This document shows positions 1-7,385 of a stretch of DNA of 36,482 nt, piece by piece. Within the stretch, counting starts at the first letter, position 1. Every line of letters starts with the position of its first letter. The notes beneath the pieces were generated by a model. The model worked only from the letters and a program-made list of their open reading frames with translations, made no database searches and was not told where the DNA came from. This stretch comes from an uncultured Algibacter sp. (GTDB taxonomy: Bacteria > Bacteroidota > Bacteroidia > Flavobacteriales > Flavobacteriaceae). The stretch lies in the NCBI RefSeq assembly GCF_905480415.1, contig NZ_CAJQQI010000117.1, positions 1 to 36,482 of the forward strand, read 5' to 3'. Both the position numbers and the translations under genes were made by a program.

Positions 1-38
1 CGATTAAAATTAATTAAATATTGAATGACTGATTAAGT

Positions 39-78
39 TTTAACGATTTTTAACGTCAACTTTAACGACGATTTAACA
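39..78 (+). promoter_or_regulatory. Phased TTTAAC repeats upstream of dapF
   Basis: TTTAACG occurs at 39-45, 49-55 and 61-67 and TTTAACA at 72-78, so the copies start 10, 12 and 11 bp apart, close to one helical turn. They lie 25-65 bp upstream of the dapF promoter box, where an activator or an alpha-subunit contact would sit. The protein that binds is unknown. Single TTTAACG copies also occur before the genes at 10108 (10082-10088) and 13546 (13489-13495). Confidence 0.4.
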
Positions 79-102
79 ATCTGTAAAACGGTTTTATATT
101 TA

Positions 103-110
103 TATATTTG
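103..110 (+). promoter_or_regulatory. TAnnTTTG promoter box of dapF
   Basis: TATATTTG matches the Bacteroidota sigma-factor -7 consensus TAnnTTTG. The start codon of dapF is only 9 nt further on, so the mRNA leader would be a few nucleotides at most. I see no clear -33 element. A single match is weak in AT-rich DNA, but the position in a short upstream region supports it. Confidence 0.55.
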
Positions 111-119
111 TGCTGTACT

Positions 120-893
120 ATGAAACAGACTTTTTATAAATACCAAGGAACTGGAAATGATTTTGTGATGATTGATAATCGTCAACACGTTTTCGACAAA
201 AATAATACCGAACGTGTTAAGTTTTTATGCGACAGACGTTTTGGAATAGGAGCGGACGGACTTATCTTACTAGAGGATCATCCGGAGTATGATTTTAAAA
301 TGGTTTATTATAATGCCGATGGTAATGAAAGTTCTATGTGCGGAAATGGTGGACGTTGTTTAGTGGCATTTGCAAAACAATTAGGCGTAATCTCAAATAA
401 AGCAGTTTTTGAGGCGACTGATGGTGTGCATCATGCTTCAATAGATGGTGAGATTGTTAAGCTTCAAATGTTAGATGTTGATACTATTGAAAAGTATGAA
501 AACCACGTGTTTTTAAATACAGGTTCTCCGCATCATGTGCAATTCGAAATTCAAATTGAAGATTTTGATATTAAGTCAAAGGGTGCAACTATTCGTTATG
601 GTGAACCTTATAACACAGCTGGTAGCAACGTGAATTTTGTAAAGAAACAATCAGATACTACTTTTAGAGTTAGAACTTATGAGCGCGGGGTTGAGGGTGA
701 AACGTTATCGTGCGGAACAGGTGTTACTGCGGTAGCTATAGCGATGCATTATATTGGTGAAACTCAAGAAAAGCATGTGATCCTAAATGTTGAAGGCGGA
801 GAACTAGAAGTGTGTTTCGATTTTGAAAATGATACTTATAATAATGTGTGGCTCATTGGTTCTGCAACGTTTGTTTATAAAGGTAGTATATGA
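120..893 (+). CDS. dapF: Diaminopimelate epimerase DapF
   Basis: Converts LL-diaminopimelate to meso-diaminopimelate in the cytoplasm, the last step before the precursor is used for lysine or for peptidoglycan cross-links. The 257-residue product has the family's usual length. Both catalytic cysteines are visible: Cys74 in a CGNGGRC motif and Cys198 in SCGTGV, the two-base mechanism of the cofactor-independent racemases. The N-terminal YQGTGNDFV motif is also typical. The frame is open from a TTG at 108, but the ATG at 120 fits the family start and sits just after a promoter box. It overlaps the next gene by 4 bp (ATGA), so the two are probably translated together. dapA lies 16 kb away in the same window, not in this operon. 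Confidence 0.97.
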   Translation: MKQTFYKYQGTGNDFVMIDNRQHVFDKNNTERVKFLCDRRFGIGADGLILLEDHPEYDFKMVYYNADGNESSMCGNGGRCLVAFAKQLGVISNKAVFEATDGVHHASIDGEIVKLQMLDVDTIEKYENHVFLNTGSPHHVQFEIQIEDFDIKSKGATIRYGEPYNTAGSNVNFVKKQSDTTFRVRTYERGVEGETLSCGTGVTAVAIAMHYIGETQEKHVILNVEGGELEVCFDFENDTYNNVWLIGSATFVYKGSI

Positions 894-1414
894 TAACTTT
901 AAAAGGCGATAATATATATTTAAGGGCCTTAGAGCCTGAAGACTTAGAATTTATTCATGCTATTGAAAATGATGAATCGATTTGGGAAATTAGTAACACC
1001 CAAACCCCATATTCTAAGTTTCTTATTAAACAATATTTAGAACATGCTCACAAAGATATTTTTGAAGTTAAACAATTACGGTTGGTTATTTCAAATTATG
1101 AAAATATGGCATTAGGAATGATTGATTTATTTGATTTTGATTTTAAGCATAGGAGAGCTGGAGTTGGTGTTTTGGTTAAAGAACCTAATGAGAGATTCAA
1201 GGGCTATGGTCGTGAAGCCTTAAAATTACTGATTGATTATAGTTTTACGCATTTGGATTTAAATCAATTATATTGTAATATTTCTGAAGAAAATGATGCG
1301 AGTATAAAACTATTTTCTAATCAAGGATTTAAAAAAATAGGACTAAAAAAAGATTGGAACTTCGTCAATGGTTCTTACAAAAACGAATATTTATTTCAGC
1401 TTATAAATAATTAA
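890..1414 (+). CDS. GNAT N-acetyltransferase, RimJ/RimL type
   Basis: A 174-residue single-domain acetyltransferase of the GNAT superfamily, using acetyl-CoA to acetylate an amine; the substrate cannot be told from sequence. The N-terminus (IYLRALEPEDLEF) is typical of the RimJ/RimL-like group, and the acetyl-CoA loop is recognisable around residues 102-110 (FKGYGREAL), followed by the family's late NxxSIKLFxxxGF segment. It starts inside the dapF stop (ATGA) and ends one base before mltG, so it is the second gene of the envelope operon. That context hints at a cell-envelope or ribosomal-protein substrate, but this is only inference. Confidence 0.88.
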   Translation: MITLKGDNIYLRALEPEDLEFIHAIENDESIWEISNTQTPYSKFLIKQYLEHAHKDIFEVKQLRLVISNYENMALGMIDLFDFDFKHRRAGVGVLVKEPNERFKGYGREALKLLIDYSFTHLDLNQLYCNISEENDASIKLFSNQGFKKIGLKKDWNFVNGSYKNEYLFQLINN

Positions 1415-2458
1415 ATGTACATAAAAAAAATACTTCTAGCGATTCTAGTTATTGGGCTTATTGTAGCGGCATTTTTCGCAAACTTTGTTTATAAAGCGAT
1501 GTTGAAGCCTAATACGGCTTTTAATAATGAATTGGCTTTTGTCTTTATCCCTACAAATGCCAGTTATCAAGAAATTAGAAGTCAATTGGAGCCTTTGTTG
1601 GATGATATTGATTCTTTTGATGATTTAGCGGAACAAAAAAAATACACAACAAACATAAGAGCAGGGAAGTATGCCATTAAAAAAGGAATGACCAATAATG
1701 ATATTATTAATTCTATCCGAAGTGGAAACTTACCAATAAGAGTTTCGTTCAATAACCAAAGTACATTAGAAAAATTAGCAGGACGTATTTCAAAAGAAAT
1801 AGAGGCGGATAGTGTTTCACTTTTAAATGCCATGCATGACAATGCCTTTTTAGTTGAAAATAAATTTAGCGAAGCCACTGCATTGGGTATGTATTTACCA
1901 AATAGCTACGAATTTTTCTGGAACACTTCTGCTGAAGCTTTTAGAAGTAGAATGCTTAAAGAATATAAGAAATTTTGGACTGATTCCAGAATAAAAAAAG
2001 CACATGATATTGGTTTATCTCAAGATCAAGTGATTGCATTGGCTTCTATCGTTTATGAAGAATCCAAGCAAGCTGCAGAGCAACCTATAATTGCAGGTGT
2101 TTATTTGAATCGAATTGGAATAGGCATGCCACTTCAAGCAGATCCTACTTTAAAATTTGCGGCATACAAATTACCAAAGTATAAGAATACGGTTATAAAA
2201 AGAGTATTAAATGTTCATAAAGAAATAGAATCTCCCTACAATACTTATAAAAATAGAGGGTTGCCTCCAGGATTAATTGCTATGCCAGATATTTCTGCAA
2301 TTGATGCAGTTTTAAATTTTGAGAAACATAAATACTTGTATTTTGCTGCGGACGCAAAACAGTTTGGCTATCATAAATTTGCTAAAAATTTAGCACAACA
2401 TAATGTAAATGCAAGAGCATATCAACGGTATTTATCATCTCAAGGGATAAATAAGTAG
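1415..2458 (+). CDS. mltG: Endolytic murein transglycosylase MltG
   Basis: Membrane-anchored lytic transglycosylase that cuts nascent glycan strands and so sets their length. The 347-residue protein has one N-terminal transmembrane segment (about residues 5-25), a LysM-like region, then the YceG catalytic domain. The diagnostic stretch SIVYEESK is present near residue 215 with the catalytic Glu, followed by the conserved VYLNRI and MPLQADPT motifs and YNTYKNRGLPPG near the C-terminus. The start abuts the preceding stop directly. The stop TAG overlaps the GTG start of the next gene by one base. Its place behind dapF groups peptidoglycan precursor supply with glycan processing. Confidence 0.95.
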   Translation: MYIKKILLAILVIGLIVAAFFANFVYKAMLKPNTAFNNELAFVFIPTNASYQEIRSQLEPLLDDIDSFDDLAEQKKYTTNIRAGKYAIKKGMTNNDIINSIRSGNLPIRVSFNNQSTLEKLAGRISKEIEADSVSLLNAMHDNAFLVENKFSEATALGMYLPNSYEFFWNTSAEAFRSRMLKEYKKFWTDSRIKKAHDIGLSQDQVIALASIVYEESKQAAEQPIIAGVYLNRIGIGMPLQADPTLKFAAYKLPKYKNTVIKRVLNVHKEIESPYNTYKNRGLPPGLIAMPDISAIDAVLNFEKHKYLYFAADAKQFGYHKFAKNLAQHNVNARAYQRYLSSQGINK

Positions 2459-3369
2459 TGCGTTTAGTTTTAGTAAAACATATAATACTTTTTGTTTTAT
2501 TGCCATTAACCGCTTTCTCTCAATCAAAGCTTGATGCATTCTTAACACCAAGTGATTCACTTAACAGGCCCAGACTAAATACTATTGTTCTTTCAGAAGC
2601 TTCTATAGGAGCGATAACACTTTTGGGTTTAAATCAGCTTTGGTATGCTGATTTTGAACGCTCTAAATTTCATACCATTAATGATAACAGTTCATGGTTA
2701 CAAATGGATAAACTGGGTCATGTATTCACATCTTACCAGTTAGGAAAATATGGGTCACATCTTTTAAACTGGAGTGGTGTTAGCGAACGTGATCAATTGT
2801 TTTACGGAGCTACTTTAGGTTTCTCGTTTTTAACAGCTGTTGAAGTACTTGATGGATATTCAAAGGAATGGGGGTTTTCGTGGGGAGATATTTTGGCTAA
2901 TGGATCAGGTACTGGGCTTTATATTGGACAAGAATTACTTTGGAAGGAACAAAGAATTGCTTTAAAATACTCTTTTCACCAAACAAAATACGCTAAACAA
3001 CGCCCAGACAAGCTTGGTGAAACGTATTTAGAGCAAACTTTGAAAGATTATAACGGGCAAACCTATTGGCTTAGTGCCAATTTGCATTCATTCTTCAAAG
3101 AAAGTAAAATTCCTAAATGGTTAAATGTTGCCGTAGGCTATGGAGCAGAAGGGATGCTTACAGGGACAAAAGATGTTGACAATCAAGTGTTAACAAGTAA
3201 TGAGCGATACAGGCAGTACTATTTGAGTTTTGACTTAAATTTGAGTAAAATTAGTACAAATTCAAAATTATTAAGGTCTATCTTAGATGTTTTTAATGTG
3301 ATAAAAATACCGTTTCCTACTCTAGAATTTAATAAAAAAGGTACTGTATTTCATCTATTCTACATCTAA
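2458..3369 (+). CDS. DUF2279 (YfiM-like) exported protein
   Basis: Product of 303 residues beginning with a signal peptide (hydrophobic stretch about residues 7-20, then AFSQS, a likely signal peptidase I site). The body resembles the DUF2279/YfiM family: MDKLGHVFTSYQLGKYG near residue 81, then GATLGFSFLTAVEVLDGYSKEWGFSWGD, the usual family block. The biochemical function is unknown; members are periplasmic or outer-membrane associated. The start is GTG, overlapping the mltG stop by one base. No in-frame ATG lies early enough to keep the signal peptide, so GTG is the best choice. It is probably co-transcribed with dapF-GNAT-mltG, placing it with envelope functions. Confidence 0.85.
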   Translation: MRLVLVKHIILFVLLPLTAFSQSKLDAFLTPSDSLNRPRLNTIVLSEASIGAITLLGLNQLWYADFERSKFHTINDNSSWLQMDKLGHVFTSYQLGKYGSHLLNWSGVSERDQLFYGATLGFSFLTAVEVLDGYSKEWGFSWGDILANGSGTGLYIGQELLWKEQRIALKYSFHQTKYAKQRPDKLGETYLEQTLKDYNGQTYWLSANLHSFFKESKIPKWLNVAVGYGAEGMLTGTKDVDNQVLTSNERYRQYYLSFDLNLSKISTNSKLLRSILDVFNVIKIPFPTLEFNKKGTVFHLFYI

Positions 3370-3387
3370 AAATAGCACTTAAGCGAT

Positions 3388-3422
3388 TAATTTTGAAGTT
3401 ATTTAAAAAAAGACTAATTTTG
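3388..3422 (+). promoter_or_regulatory. Two tandem TAnnTTTG boxes
   Basis: TAATTTTG occurs twice, at 3388-3395 and 3415-3422, between the DUF2279 stop and the lysozyme-fold gene. Both match the Bacteroidota -7 consensus. The second leaves about 36 nt to the ATG at 3459. Which one is used cannot be told from sequence. Confidence 0.5.
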
Positions 3423-3458
3423 CACGCTGAAATTTCAAGGTATATTTTTTATTTTAAT

Positions 3459-4139
3459 ATGCTGAAAAAATTTAAAATTATGGTAAAAAATATTGCAAGT
3501 TATGCGACCTTGACGCTTACAATATTAGCACTAGTGTATGTTTCGTTTCAGTCAAATGAAACGATTGATTTAAGTAAGTACTCTACAGAAGGCCTAGACT
3601 TAAATTACACAGTAAGTATTGATGCTATTGAAGTGAATAATTCTTTAGTCTCTAATGATTCAGATAACATTTTTTCGCCTTATTTAGGAAAATCTTTTGT
3701 TGGCTTTAAAGAAGCGTTGGCTTTTAAAGAGTCTGGTGGAGATTATTCTTCAGTAAATACTTATGGATATTTAGGTAAATATCAATTTGGAACTGAAACT
3801 TTAAAAATGATTGGGATTAATAACCCTGCTAAGTTTTTAAAGAATCCAAGATTGCAAGAAAAGGCATTTATTGCTAATGCAGCCCGTAACAAATGGATTT
3901 TAAGACGTGATATTAAGAATTTCGTTGGAAAACGTATTAACGGTATTATTGTTACTGAGTCTGGAATATTGGCAGCGGCACATTTAGCTGGACCCGGAAG
4001 CGTAAAAAAATATTTAAGAAGTTATGGTTTAGATAATTTTGCTGATGGTTATGGAACTACAGTTCATTATTATATGAAGCGTTTTTCTGGATATGACACC
4101 TCTTTTGTTAAACCAAATAAGCGAGCTAAAGCAATTTAA
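3459..4139 (+). CDS. Lysozyme-fold (transglycosylase-like) exported protein
   Basis: Predicted periplasmic cell-wall lytic protein of 226 residues. An N-terminal hydrophobic segment (about residues 11-31) serves as signal or anchor. It is followed by a spacer and a lysozyme-superfamily core from about residue 77. The core begins FKEALAFKESGGDYSSVNTYGYLGKYQFG, in which Glu91 of ESGGD is the likely catalytic acid and GYLGKYQFG is the substrate-groove signature of transglycosylase-like domains. Later TESGILAAAHLAGPGSVKKYL matches the second half of the fold. The frame opens at a TTG at 3393, but the ATG at 3459 lies downstream of two promoter boxes and keeps the membrane segment; ATG 3480 is an alternative. 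The 3' end overlaps the convergent methyltransferase gene by 14 bp. Confidence 0.72.
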   Translation: MLKKFKIMVKNIASYATLTLTILALVYVSFQSNETIDLSKYSTEGLDLNYTVSIDAIEVNNSLVSNDSDNIFSPYLGKSFVGFKEALAFKESGGDYSSVNTYGYLGKYQFGTETLKMIGINNPAKFLKNPRLQEKAFIANAARNKWILRRDIKNFVGKRINGIIVTESGILAAAHLAGPGSVKKYLRSYGLDNFADGYGTTVHYYMKRFSGYDTSFVKPNKRAKAI

Positions 4140-4857
4140 ACTCGCTTTTATGAATAATAAATATGGTAGGTCGCTTATGGAGGTCTACCATATTTTTTTT
4201 CCATTGATTTGCGGATTGTGTTTTTATAAACTCACTTCTTAAAGTAATATCGCAAGCTACACAAACACGCGTGTTGTTTTCTAAAACAGAAGATAAATCT
4301 TCTATCATTTTATTATTTCTATAAGGCGTTTCAATAAATATTTGTGATTGATTATGCTCAAAAGATAAACGCTCTAAACGTTTAATTTCGCTTTTTCGTT
4401 CATCTTTATCAATTGGAAGATATCCATTAAAAGCAAAACTTTGTCCGTTCATTCCAGAACTCATTAGAGCCATTAAAATGGATGAGGGTCCAACTAAAGG
4501 CACTACTTTTATGTTCTTTTCATGGGCTAACTTTACAATATCGGCTCCAGGATCGGCTACACCCGGGCAACCAGCTTCAGATAATAACCCAACATCAATA
4601 CCATTTAGACAAGGGTTTAGAAAAGAAGGTAAGTCAGCTTCATCAGTAAACTTATTTAAATGAAACATGTTTAGCGATGGCTGCGATTTTTCAGGACTAA
4701 TATTTTTTATGAAACGTCTTGCTGTTTTGTCATTTTCAACAATAAAGGTGTCAATATTATCAATAGCGTGTTTAACTGTAATAGGTAAAACTTCTAATGG
4801 TTCGTTGTCTCCTAAAGTTGTTGGAATAAGGTATAATTTACCAATTTGATTTTTCAT
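4126..4857 (-). CDS. SAM-dependent methyltransferase, RsmI-like paralogue
   Basis: A 243-residue member of the tetrapyrrole methylase fold closest in pattern to RsmI, which 2'-O-methylates C1402 of 16S rRNA. Visible landmarks are the N-terminal GKLYLIPTTLGD, the SEAGCPGVADPGADIV loop near residue 94, VVPLVGPSSILMALMSSG near residue 118, and FIETPYRNNKMIEDL. The N-terminal motif differs from true RsmI (ATPIGNLxD is replaced by PTTLGDNEPLE). I therefore take it for the second, Bacteroidota-specific paralogue, whose substrate is unknown to me. It is the last gene of the dnaA-phosphatase unit, 51 bp after the phosphatase stop. A terminator for the opposite strand is embedded in its 3' coding region. 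Confidence 0.85.
   Translation of the reverse strand: MKNQIGKLYLIPTTLGDNEPLEVLPITVKHAIDNIDTFIVENDKTARRFIKNISPEKSQPSLNMFHLNKFTDEADLPSFLNPCLNGIDVGLLSEAGCPGVADPGADIVKLAHEKNIKVVPLVGPSSILMALMSSGMNGQSFAFNGYLPIDKDERKSEIKRLERLSFEHNQSQIFIETPYRNNKMIEDLSSVLENNTRVCVACDITLRSEFIKTQSANQWKKNMVDLHKRPTIFIIHKSEFKLL
4160..4200 (+). terminator. Intrinsic terminator inside a convergent gene
   Basis: AATATGGTAG (4160-4169) and CTACCATATT (4185-4194) form a perfect 10-bp stem, followed on the plus strand by an unbroken T run to 4200. It lies 20 bp past the stop of the lysozyme-fold gene but within the last codons of the opposite-strand methyltransferase. On the minus strand no T run follows the stem, so it should act in one direction only. 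Confidence 0.75.
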
Positions 4858-4908
4858 CTATTTTATAATAAAATTTTTGACAGCTTTTAAATGAGTATTC
4901 TCATTAAT

Positions 4909-5358
4909 TTAGATGAGTTTCTTCACAATAATATCACAAGCTTCATCTAGCATTTGATAGACATTTTCAAAACCATTGTCTCCGCCATAGTAAGGGTCTG
5001 GAACTTCATAGTTCATGTTGGGGTGCACTTCATTCAAAATCAATGTCACTTTAGCAAGATCATTATCGTTTTTTGCTAGTTTGATAACGTTCATAAAATT
5101 CGATTCATCCATAACGTAAATTATATCAAAAGTATCAAAATCAGAACTATTAAATTGACGTCCGCTTAGGTTTGATATATCCAATCCGTGTTTTGTAGCA
5201 ACAGCTATGGAACGTATATCCGGAGAACGACCTATATGGTAATTAGCAGTCCCAGCCGAATCTACTATAAAATTATTTGGAAGTTTTGATTTCAAGATAC
5301 CTTCTGCTAGAGGAGAACGGCATATGTTTCCTAGGCAAACCATCAAAATTTTAGTCAT
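4909..5358 (-). CDS. Low-molecular-weight protein-tyrosine phosphatase
   Basis: Cytoplasmic LMW-PTP of 149 residues, the usual size. The P-loop CLGNICR gives the CX5R signature, with nucleophile Cys8 and Arg14. The general-acid loop DPYYGG carries Asp121 near the C-terminus. It removes phosphate from tyrosine, or possibly arginine, residues of partner proteins; targets cannot be inferred. It begins 12 bp after the dnaA stop and is surely co-transcribed with it. No tyrosine kinase or capsule export genes are nearby, so the usual link to exopolysaccharide control has no support from context. Confidence 0.95.
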   Translation of the reverse strand: MTKILMVCLGNICRSPLAEGILKSKLPNNFIVDSAGTANYHIGRSPDIRSIAVATKHGLDISNLSGRQFNSSDFDTFDIIYVMDESNFMNVIKLAKNDNDLAKVTLILNEVHPNMNYEVPDPYYGGDNGFENVYQMLDEACDIIVKKLI

Positions 5359-5370
5359 GACGCGGTTATT

Positions 5371-6798
5371 TTAAACGGAAAGTTTTTTGGTAATGTCTTC
5401 AACATATTTTCTGAATTGTTTATCCGTTGAAGATAAGTTGTCTACCGTTTTACAAGCATGGAGAACGGTGGCATGGTCCCGTTTTCCTATTTGTGAACCA
5501 ATACTCGCTAAAGAAGCTTTGGTAAGTTTTTTAGCAAAAAACATAGCTAATTGACGCGCTTGAACAATATGACGTTTTCTAGTTTTTGATTGTAAAGTAT
5601 CAACATCCATTTGAAAGTAGTCAGATACTATTTTTTGGATATAATCTATTGAAACTTCGCGTTTTGTGTTCTTGACAAATTTCTCAACTATAATACGAGC
5701 TAAATCAATAGTGATTTCTTTTTTATTGAAAGATGATTGCGCAATTAGCGAAATAATAGCACCTTCAAGTTCTCTAACATTAGATTTAATGTTTTTAGCA
5801 ACGTACTCAATAATATCATCTGGCATTTCAACACCATCGCGATATAGTTTGTTTTTTAGTATAGAAACTCGAGTTTCAAAATCTGGATTTTGCAATTCAG
5901 CAGATAGTCCCCATTTAAAACGCGATAATAAGCGTTGTTCAATATCTTGCATATCAACAGGAGCCTTGTCACTAGTTAAAATAACTTGTTTTCCGTTTTG
6001 ATGTAAGTGATTGAATATATGGAAGAATACATCTTGTGTCCCTGTTTTTCCTGATAAAAACTGTACATCATCAATGATAAGTACATCTATAATTTGATAA
6101 AAATGAATAAAATCATTTCTATTATTCTTTTTTACAGCATCAATATATTGTTGTGTAAATTTTTCAGCAGAAATATATAAAACTGTTTTTTCTGGGTATT
6201 TATCTTTAATGTCAACACCAATAGCATGTGCTAAGTGTGTTTTTCCTAAACCAACGCCACCAAATATTAATAATGGATTGAAAGATGTGCCTCCCGGCTT
6301 ATTTGCAACTGCTAATCCTGCACTACGTGCCAATCTGTTAGAATCGCCTTCTAAGAAATTTTCAAAACTATAGTTTGGATTAAGTTGAGATTCAATTTTA
6401 ACATTTCTAATACCTGGAATTACAAATGGATTACGTAATTCTGGACTCTTATTATTTAAAGGAACATCAACATCCTGAGATTTTAATGACCCTCTATTAG
6501 AGCTAGGGATTTTTTCAGTAAAAGGTTGCTTGTTGCCATAGGTGTTTTCCATTTTAATAATGTAAACAAGTTTGGCAGTTTCACCTAATTCTTTAGTAAG
6601 AGCTACTTTTAGGATTTTTACATAATGTTCTTCAAGCCATTCATAAAAGAATTTACTTGGTACTTGAATACTTAATGCATTATCTGTAAGTTTAACTGCT
6701 TTTATTGGTTCAAACCAAGTTTTGTATGCTTGCGGTTGGATGTTATCCTTTATAAATTCAAGACAATTAGTCCATACCGATTGCGCAGTTATACTCAT
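5371..6798 (-). CDS. dnaA: Chromosomal replication initiator DnaA
   Basis: AAA+ ATPase that binds DnaA boxes at the origin, opens the duplex and loads the helicase. The 475-residue protein has all four domains: N-terminal protein-interaction domain (about 1-85), a variable linker (about 86-140), the AAA+ core with Walker A GGVGLGKT (180-187) and Walker B VLIIDDVQF (239-247), and the C-terminal DNA-binding helix-turn-helix with the signature GKRDHATVLHACKTVD (about 438-453). It heads a minus-strand unit with the phosphatase and the methyltransferase. The leader contains a perfect palindrome. I see no cluster of DnaA boxes in the 187 bp upstream, so the origin is probably elsewhere. Confidence 0.98.
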   Translation of the reverse strand: MSITAQSVWTNCLEFIKDNIQPQAYKTWFEPIKAVKLTDNALSIQVPSKFFYEWLEEHYVKILKVALTKELGETAKLVYIIKMENTYGNKQPFTEKIPSSNRGSLKSQDVDVPLNNKSPELRNPFVIPGIRNVKIESQLNPNYSFENFLEGDSNRLARSAGLAVANKPGGTSFNPLLIFGGVGLGKTHLAHAIGVDIKDKYPEKTVLYISAEKFTQQYIDAVKKNNRNDFIHFYQIIDVLIIDDVQFLSGKTGTQDVFFHIFNHLHQNGKQVILTSDKAPVDMQDIEQRLLSRFKWGLSAELQNPDFETRVSILKNKLYRDGVEMPDDIIEYVAKNIKSNVRELEGAIISLIAQSSFNKKEITIDLARIIVEKFVKNTKREVSIDYIQKIVSDYFQMDVDTLQSKTRKRHIVQARQLAMFFAKKLTKASLASIGSQIGKRDHATVLHACKTVDNLSSTDKQFRKYVEDITKKLSV

Positions 6799-6830
6799 GT
6801 TTTGTTTTGTTGGTTTTTTAGTTAGATTTT

Positions 6831-6853
6831 ATATGAAAATAAAATTTTCATAT
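6831..6853 (-). promoter_or_regulatory. Perfect palindrome in the dnaA leader
   Basis: ATATGAAAAT, a 3-base AAA spacer, then ATTTTCATAT form a perfect 10-bp inverted repeat 33 bp before the dnaA start codon. It lies between the tentative promoter and the coding region, so it could be an operator or an mRNA hairpin. It is not followed by a T run on the dnaA strand close enough to be a classic terminator. Confidence 0.5.
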
Positions 6854-6872
6854 CCCTCTTTTTGTTGAGAGG

Positions 6873-6880
6873 CAAATATG
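6873..6880 (-). promoter_or_regulatory. Possible dnaA promoter box
   Basis: Read on the minus strand this is CATATTTG, one mismatch from TAnnTTTG. It is the closest match to the phylum's -7 box upstream of dnaA and would give a leader of about 65-70 nt containing the palindrome. Confidence 0.3.
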
Positions 6881-6985
6881 TGAACAAAATTCTTAAAAAA
6901 AAAATGATTTACTATTGAATTTTAAGAAATTTTTCCTCATGTTTAACTTCAGGTCGAAACTACAAAAAAATATTCAATAATACTT

Positions 6986-7384
6986 ATGAAAATCGATAAA
7001 ATACAAATAAGGGTGAGGTATGGTGAAACAGACCAAATGGGTGTTGTATATCACGGGAATTACGCGCTATATCTTGAAGCAGGGCGCATTGAATGGTTGA
7101 GAAAATTAGGTATTTCTTACAAATCCATGGAGGAAAATGGCATTATGCTGCCTGTAGTTTCTATGAATATAAACTATAAAAAATCAGCAGGTTACGATGA
7201 TGTAATTAATGTAAAAACGCAACTAAAAAACATACCAACGGCTAAGATTGAATTTGAGTACGAAATTACAAATGAAAATGGCGAAATTATAACAATTGCA
7301 AATACAACTTTAGTATTTATAGATATGAAAACAAATCTCCCTGTGCGCGCACCGCAATACATTTTAGATTTGCTTGAGAATTAA
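6986..7384 (+). CDS. YbgC/FadM-like acyl-CoA thioesterase
   Basis: Hot-dog-fold thioesterase of 132 residues. The active-site segment RYGETDQMGVVYHGNY at about residues 11-26 has the expected catalytic Asp16 and the following HGNY typical of the 4-hydroxybenzoyl-CoA thioesterase group (YbgC, FadM). It hydrolyses acyl-CoA or acyl-ACP thioesters in the cytoplasm; the chain length preferred cannot be read from sequence. It is divergent from dnaA and stands alone on the plus strand. Its stop is separated by a single base from the stop of the convergent YigZ-like gene. I see no good TAnnTTTG box directly upstream. Confidence 0.9.
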   Translation: MKIDKIQIRVRYGETDQMGVVYHGNYALYLEAGRIEWLRKLGISYKSMEENGIMLPVVSMNINYKKSAGYDDVINVKTQLKNIPTAKIEFEYEITNENGEIITIANTTLVFIDMKTNLPVRAPQYILDLLEN

Positions 7385-7385
7385 T

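Noticed and set aside
6799-6985. Chromosomal origin next to dnaA
   Set aside because: The gap is AT-rich but I see no cluster of TTATCCACA-type DnaA boxes, and it is only 187 bp; in flavobacteria the origin need not be beside dnaA.
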